Shown here piece by piece: positions 8,822 through 14,385 of a DNA stretch of 14,385 bases (position 1 is the stretch's first letter; every line of letters begins with the position of its first letter). The notes below the pieces were generated by a model. The model searched no databases. It worked only from the letters and a program-made list of their open reading frames with translations, and was not told the origin of the DNA. The position numbers and the translations under genes are program-made. The stretch is from positions 1 to 14,385 of the forward strand of contig JADGJL010000753.1 in the NCBI GenBank assembly GCA_027600665.1, given 5' to 3'. The DNA comes from Irineochytrium annulatum. Lineage: Eukaryota > Chytridiomycota > Chytridiomycetes > Chytridiales > Chytridiaceae.

Positions 8822-10640
8822 ATGTATATCGTAAGACCGTTCGAGATGCCGGCGCTTTGCTCGCTGTCGTTGTCCAAGAAGGATCGAAGATTTGGCTGGA
8901 AGATTAATCAGGAGCATGGTGAGTCGGCTTTCTTGTTGCAAATGCCCGCCTCTTGAGCGATTGGATACCTCGCGCTTCTTTCTTGCTCAGTGGGACTGAT
9001 ACTTTGTTCGTCTGGCTAGTTGGTAACACGGATCATTCGATATCGTTTTCGTCGATACTTTCTGTATCGACATATCCGACCCCCGATGAGAAGGAGAACT
9101 TTTCGACCACGCTCCTTGTTCGCCACGTTCGCAAGAGCGTTAAGGAGGGCTCCCCGTTTGGTGTTGCGGATCTGGAGTTTAGGTGTCGAACAGCCGACGA
9201 GGCGGACGAGTGGAAGGAGACATTGTTAGAGGTTATCGGTACGTAATTTCGTAACCCCCTCGCTGTTGGAACTTGTTTTGATACAATGTTCTTGCGTAGG
9301 TTCAAAGAATCTTAAAAAAGTCCTTTTGATTGTAAATCCGGCTGCCGGTGACGGCAACGCGCAATCTGTTGTCGATCGCTGTGTATCCCCGATTCTGGAA
9401 TCTGCGGGAGTTACGCCAACGCTGATAGGTTGGCCAATACAGCTATGGGATCGGCTCTAACGTACTACAGTGACCGAAAAGCCATTGAAGCTTATGTGCA
9501 CCATACGGCAGCTAGAGAATCTTCTCGATTTCGAGGCGATACTAGCGTGCGGTGGAGATGGCCTTCTTCACGAGCTTGTCAACGTTCGTTTTCGCAAAGA
9601 GTACAAATCCTCAATGCTGATATTTATTTTAGGGTATTTTGACTCGATCGGATTGGGAGAAAGCCTCCCTCATTCCCGTTGCCGTGGTGCCCGCCGGCAA
9701 GCGGAATCTCACCGCGAACACGCTTTTGATAACACATCCCCTGATGTCGCTCCTGTCCCTGCTCAATTCCCCGCCCACCAAGCGGCCCATCATTGGCCTC
9801 ACGACCAAATCCGGGTTACGAATCTTCTCCCACTCGCAAGTTGCTTGGACCCCGCCGCCGCCGCCGCCTACTCTTTCCTGGCTCTCTTCCCTTGGCAAGC
9901 CGCGTCCACTTACGTTCTCCTTTAACCTCCACTACCTGCCGTTAACCGTCGCGAATGATGATCGCGCCAATCCGCCCACACCGAGGCCAAATCAGCCTGG
10001 GCCACCGCTCAGCCACCCGTGCCTCGCGCCATCGACCCTCCCAAAATCGTGGATGACGACCCCTCTTCCGTCCGCGATCATAATCGACACCCCTCCGTCC
10101 ACCTCGTCCACGACCACCGCCTGCCTCAACCTCCGCCAGCTCGTCCGCGGCACCGTCGTCAAACCCCTTCCCGCCAGCGCCGTCCTTGTCGCCCTCGCGC
10201 CGTTACCTGTCCAGCCCAGAAGAAAGTCCGCCCCCGCGAAGGGGCCGAGCCCGATGCAGAAGCGGTACGGCGCCAACCTGCAGTGCTTCCCCGGCGGTCG
10301 GCTTGTGGTCGACGGGCAGCCGATGGAGCCTGGCCCGTTCGCGGCGGAGAGCGTGCAGGGCGCCGGCGTCATGGTCGTCGCGCCAACGGAGGAGATGGTG
10401 AAGGAGTTAGGGCTCGAGAGGGATGCGGAGGGCTCGGAGGGGCACAAGGGAGAAAGGCAGGAATACCGGAATTATGGCGAAAAGGCGAGGGAGGGGATGG
10501 GTGGCTCGTATTGGAGGAAGTCGACGGGCAAGGGTGTGGAGTCGGATGATCCGATGATTGTTTGGGGAGCTGTCGGGTTAACCGCGGTGGTCGGGGTCAC
10601 GGCGGTTTTAGTGTCGCGGTGGTGGTCGTCCGGGTGGTAG
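8822..10640 (+). CDS. sphingoid long-chain-base kinase-like protein (DAGK catalytic fold), tail-anchored
   Basis: Exons 8822-8918, 9020-9238, 9300-9428, 9471-9583 and 9633-10640 give 521 residues. Introns are 101, 61, 42 and 49 nt; the last two use GTTGGC and GTTCGT donors. Residues 1-105 resemble the N-terminal PH-like part of LCB kinases (ISFSSILSV). The catalytic part starts at LKKVLLIVNPAAGDGNAQ, then ACGGDGLLHELVNGILTRSD (GGDG at 176-179, split by intron 4), IPVAVVPAGKRN and RIFSHSQVAW. A late LVVDGQPMEPGP (about 411-422) fits the family's closing DGE-type strand. Family members phosphorylate sphingoid bases on the primary hydroxyl. Oddities: the usual GSGN or GTGN loop reads GKRN (208-211), and the segment that normally carries the substrate-binding Asp after the W is replaced by a Pro-rich run (PPPPPP at 260-265) and low-complexity sequence to about residue 375. 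A hydrophobic helix at 494-513 followed by eight residues suggests a tail anchor. Fold assignment is good; activity is doubtful. The first intron (acceptor GGCTAG) is the least certain. Confidence 0.78.
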
Positions 10641-11493
10641 GTGACATAACAAGGATAATTTGGCGGATGCCGAGGCAAGACAGTATGGAGGTTGGAACTT
10701 TTATAGTGAATATTTGATGACCATGACGTTGGAGCGCTTTTTTGTAGTTCGTATTTACATTTTTTGACGTAAAATTTGTGCTCGTTATTTTCATTGTCTG
10801 GCTTTCGGTGTTCTAATACATTTGTATTTATTATTTCAAGAGGACGCTGCCAGCTCGTTACGGAAACAAGTGTATTATGTACACGGATTTAAACAATGCA
10901 AGGTAGAAGAACAAATTCAACCTAGACGGACAGTAACAAACGCAATAACCTCAATTTAAATTCGTTCGTACGGCAGAAAAGGGGCAAAAGCATTTCAGCC
11001 ATTGTGGGCGTAACCCTTTACATAAGCACTGACGGTATATAACTGAAAAACAAAGCACATTTCGGAAAGGAGCGGTGAGTGTTGAGTACTAAGTGACATT
11101 TGACGAGAAGCGGCCATCCGTGGGTCATGTGAGAGAAGGAAAACCAAAACAAACCCTGAAAGCATGCAGATTCACTTCCGCAAAATCCTGAAGACTCCCA
11201 TAAACCATATCCCGTGGATAGTTAACATTACAATGAATAAAATGGGTGCTATTATGGTCGATTTGGGCCTAGTGCCTGGTAAGTGACAACAAGGAAAAAA
11301 AGAAGAGCCCTCGGGCCAAACATATAACATGAGTAACGACGAAGGAACATAAACTAAAGTACACACAACTTCTAAGTCCCTCCGAAATCCATAAGTTATG
11401 GCACCAAAGGGCACGACAAACAGCGAACGACTAAATTACGAAGTAAACAGCATGTCCAACCTCTCTAGTTTTGCCTCACACCCTCAGCAAGGT
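10641..11493. other. convergent intergenic region
   Basis: About 850 nt between the 3' ends of the LCB-kinase-like gene (+) and the zinc-finger gene (-). It is AT-rich and probably holds both 3' UTRs. An 80-codon minus-strand frame at 11172-11414 encodes two hydrophobic stretches but has no family resemblance and is probably chance. I see no tRNA or repeat. Confidence 0.5.
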
Positions 11494-14385
11494 CTACTCC
11501 TCCCCCTCCATCCCACCCGCATAGCCCATCCCATACATCCCCTGCGGCGTCCCCTCCCTACCATACCCGCCGCCAACGTCCGGCCCCGTCGAACCCATCC
11601 GATAATACGGCGACCCGGGCTGATGCAGCGCCGATCCTCCGGCGCCGGCGCCGGGGAACGCACCGCCCGGGCCCGACAGCAGGTTGCAGTGGACCTTCTT
11701 CCCCTCCGCCACGGCCTTCTCGTGCCGCTTCAGCGCGTCTACAGGGAAACAAAACCATTAGCATTGGCAACCGCGACAGAAAAGTAAGGCCTGAGCTTAC
11801 CCCGTCTCGCGAAGCCCTTTCCACACCGCATGCACATGTAAGGCTTCTCCGTCGAGTGGATGTAGTAGTGCCTCTTCAAGTCTAAAGAAAAAGCGAACGT
11901 AAGTATGCAGCCCAACTCTAAACGACACGAAAAGTTAACGCACCATGGCTTCTACTAAACGTCTGTGGGCACTTCTCACACCGATACGGCTTGCTCTTCG
12001 CCCCACCGGCCTCCTCATCTCCCGGCCCTCCTGCACCCCCGGGAGCCACTACCCCTACCGAAGGCGGTGCCGGCCCCACGGCGCCATGCGGCGCCTCCCC
12101 GACAACGACATGGCAGCTCATGTGCGCCTGCAAAGCTCCCATCCGGCCAAACACCTTCCCGCACCCCGGATAGCCGCACACATGCGTCCCAGCGGCCGCT
12201 GACGACGCCGCGGAAGGGTGCTGCTGCTGCTGCTGCTGCTGCTGATGCAGGGCGGGCATGGGCATCCCGGGGTTCTGCGAGAGGTGCAACGAAGATGGGT
12301 GCGCCGGCGCAGGGGATGCCGAGTGGGTCATGGATGGCCGACGCTGCGGCGGGAGGGGGGCGTGGAACTGCTGCACGGCCGCCGGAGCTTGCTGCGCCGT
12401 TTGGAACTGCTGCACGCCTGCGGGGAGCTGCTGTACGTTCGCCGAGGTGTCGTATTGCACAGGCGGGTACGCCGGCTGGGGTTGAGAGGGGTATTTAGGG
12501 GGCGGAGGCGCCATCACGTTTTCAATGAGCTGCGGTGACGGCGCAGGGGTGATGAATGGCTGCGAGGGAGGGTTTGGCGCCTGCGCGACGGGGTTTGGGT
12601 GGAGGTGCTGGGTGGGTGTGACGTGGCGGAGGGATTGTGTGAATGGTGACGCTGGGCTGTCGGACGGGGCTGCGGGGAGCATGACGCCATACGGTGCTGC
12701 CGTATTGAGGGCCTGCTGCGTGTAAACGCCCGCCTGTTGTGGCGCGTAGTATGGTTGCTGTGGCGGGAGGAAGGTTGGCGGCTGATTTGGCGAGATGGAG
12801 GCGGTGTTGCGAATGGGAGGGAGCGTGGAGGTGGCAGCGGTCGACCAGTCGAGCAGCGGGTTCGGCTGGTAGTCAACTAGGAGCATGTCGGGGCTATACC
12901 GGATGGGCTGGGCGTCAACCCCGGGTACGCCGGACTGGTTGAGCAGGGATGTGTCGGAAAACTCCATCTCGTTAATGGAGGCTAGAAATTCGCCTATGAT
13001 CGAGTCGACCGTCGAGTCCTGCATCAAGAGCATGGGGTCCTCCTGCCGAAACGCCTGCGGCTGCTGGTAATGCTGCTGCTGTTGCTGTTGCTGGAGCTGC
13101 TGCTGTGGATGCTGGAGCTGCTGTTGGGGCGGAAGATAGGTAACCGGCTGCTGTGCCGAGTAGCCGCCGCCGTGAAACGTCGGCAACGGCATTGGCGGTG
13201 TCCGGTACGGGAGAAGTTGGTTTGGCGTCGAATAAGAATTCGGGTCCAACTGCGGAAAAGGCGAAGGGAGAGCTTCAGAGGCGGGTTGTTCGAAGGTAAA
13301 GAGGTTGGCTGCCGTAGCTGGCGAGACGAGCTGAAGGTTAATGCGCGGTGGTGCGAGGAGAGTTGAGGACGGCGACGACATTGCTGCCGGCGATGGCCCG
13401 TGTTGATTCTGCTGCGTCTCGTACGTATTCACGTTCACATTGATAGAAGGGGAGGGTGCAACCGTTGTCGCATGCGCCAACGTCGCTGCCGGAGCGGCGA
13501 CACTCGTGGACGAAGGTGCCGAAGACACGACGGCGGTCCCCACATCTGTTACCATTGCGCCGTTCAAGTTGTGTATCCGCATCGCTGGGCTTCCACTAGG
13601 CCCTATGGGCGCCGCCGCTTCCTTTGGCGACGCCTGCTCCGGCTCGGCCTCCGACGAAGTCACCATCATAGTCGGCAGCCGAAGTGGCGACGAGTTCGCA
13701 GGCTGGTTGTTAAGGCTGCTGTTTCGGAGGCTGGGGGTGATGGGAGGAGTGAAATTCCGGACGTGGGAGGAAAGGTGCGGTTGATGTAAGTGAGCATTGG
13801 CGGCGTGATGTTGATGGTGGTTTTGGGACGGTGGCGGGTGAGACGATTGCTGCTGCAGTGACTGTTGAGGTTGTTGGTGATTGGACGGTTGTTGAGTTTG
13901 TTGCTCCGGATCTGGTGATGCCGTCAGAGACGGCGGTTCCGATGGGCTCGTATTTGATTTCGCTGGAGGAGAGGACCCGTTGCACGGGCTCTCAGGGTCG
14001 TCGGGTTTTTGATGTAGGGAAGACGCATCTGCTAAGTAATATGAGCATTATTCGTAAAGCAAGTCAAACAAGCCCACCATGATTTGCATCCGAGATAGAT
14101 CGCGCAGAGCTCTCCCCTGAAGTAGGCGACTTCCCCGACCCCGCAGTTGAACTTGCCGAGGCTCTTACTAGCGCACCGGTCGTCGCCTTCCCAAGTCCAG
14201 ATCCACTCCCATTCGCACTCGCGCCCACATTCCCAACCGCCGCCGAAGCAGACGCCGAGGCGGACGGAGGTCCGCCTCCTGGTCCGAATCTCCCAGTGAG
14301 CGAGAAGAAGTCCAACCCCAGGGTCGGCATTGATGGCGAGGCCGAGGCTCCATGCGACCCATACATCCCGCCGGCCCATCCAGAT
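11494..14385 (-). CDS. C2H2 zinc-finger transcription factor, Gln-rich (5' end probably outside window)
   Basis: Minus-strand exons 14385(or beyond)-14078, 14031-11944, 11881-11801 and 11738-11494; introns 46, 62 and 62 nt, all phase 1. Counting from the ATG at 14366 gives 900 residues, but the frame stays open to the window edge (SGWAGG before that Met), so the true start may lie outside. Residues 1-700 are low complexity: Ser/Ala/Gly-rich, then rich in Gln, His and Pro, with glutamine runs near 407-418 and 692-699. An acidic-hydrophobic stretch (about 425-490, with MLLMQDSTVDSIIGEFLAS) looks like an activation domain. Three C2H2 fingers follow: C715/C720/H733/H737; C781/C784/H797/H801; C809/C812/H825 with H836 or C837 as the odd fourth ligand. 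Fingers 1 and 2 are 41 residues apart; fingers 2 and 3 are joined by STEKP, a TGEKP-type linker. The tail is Gly/Tyr/Met-rich. It should be a nuclear DNA-binding regulator; target genes are unknown and it does not match Crz1 or Msn2 fingers closely. Confidence 0.87.
12221..12244. repeat. (CTG)8 trinucleotide repeat coding for glutamines
   Basis: Eight perfect CTG units on the plus strand read as eight CAG glutamine codons on the coding minus strand, about 15 residues before the first zinc finger. Pure codon use suggests recent slippage expansion and likely length variation between strains. Confidence 0.9.
13064..13128. repeat. interrupted CTG/TTG repeat coding for a Gln-rich tract
   Basis: Imperfect CTG, TTG and GTTG units encode a Gln-rich stretch with interspersed Leu, His and Pro on the minus strand (LQQQQQQQHYQQPQ at its end). 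Mixed CAG/CAA codons suggest an older tract than the pure one at 12221-12244. Confidence 0.75.

Noticed and set aside
9470..9925. Alternative frame through the kinase gene containing GGDG and an Ala-rich tail
   Set aside because: Only the part up to 9583 is coding in that frame. After the 49-nt intron the protein continues in another frame as NGILTRSDWEKA, matching the family.
11172..11414. 80-codon minus-strand ORF with two hydrophobic stretches
   Set aside because: T-rich intergenic DNA often reads as hydrophobic. It sits in a probable 3' UTR region and shows no recognisable family.
11494..12203. Assignment of the zinc-finger gene as Crz1 or Msn2/4
   Set aside because: The fingers differ from the forms I know: Crz1 carries an extended third finger and Msn2 a two-finger C-terminus. 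The spacing here fits neither, so no gene symbol is given.
1..14385. tRNA genes, rRNA, CRISPR arrays, insertion sequences, terminal repeats or defence operons
   Set aside because: I looked for T-loop-like GGTTCGA motifs, repeated spacers, transposase motifs and long inverted repeats and saw none that hold up. The gene structure is eukaryotic, so prokaryotic systems are not expected.

Overview
The window looks like nuclear DNA of a fungus. The coding exons are GC-rich and are interrupted by about twenty very short spliceosomal introns (roughly 42-101 nt). The gaps between genes are AT-richer. The encoded proteins are fungal in character: a Skt5/Chs4-type chitin synthase activator with a CaaX box, a sugar porter, an inositol-pentakisphosphate 2-kinase, a sphingoid long-chain-base kinase-like protein and a Gln-rich C2H2 transcription factor. 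The exact lineage cannot be fixed from the sequence. I rebuilt all exon models by hand from splice signals, reading-frame phase and family motifs.

Layout, left to right. Positions 1-741 hold mostly non-coding DNA and one doubtful small minus-strand ORF. From 742 to 3586 (+) lies the Skt5/Chs4-like gene in three exons, with a long disordered charged N-terminal half, Sel1-like repeats and a terminal CLIM prenylation box. From 4315 to 6178 (+) lies an eight-exon MFS sugar porter of 488 residues. On the minus strand from 8156 down to 6724 is a five-exon IPK1 gene; it converges with the transporter. A 665-nt divergent region separates IPK1 from a five-exon plus-strand gene, 8822-10640, for a long-chain-base kinase-like protein with a C-terminal membrane anchor. 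A convergent gap of about 850 nt follows. The right end (14385 down to 11494, minus) is a four-exon C2H2 zinc-finger gene whose 5' end probably lies outside the window.

The genes do not form an evident cluster or operon. Two of them (IPK1 and the LCB-kinase-like gene) share a divergent promoter region and both belong to lipid/inositol signalling, but that may be chance. I saw no mobile element, CRISPR array, rRNA or tRNA. I did not find a convincing new biological system. The most unusual items are the altered nucleotide-binding loop and missing substrate segment of the LCB-kinase-like protein, the relaxed splice sites, and two introns that cut adjacent zinc fingers at almost the same codon.
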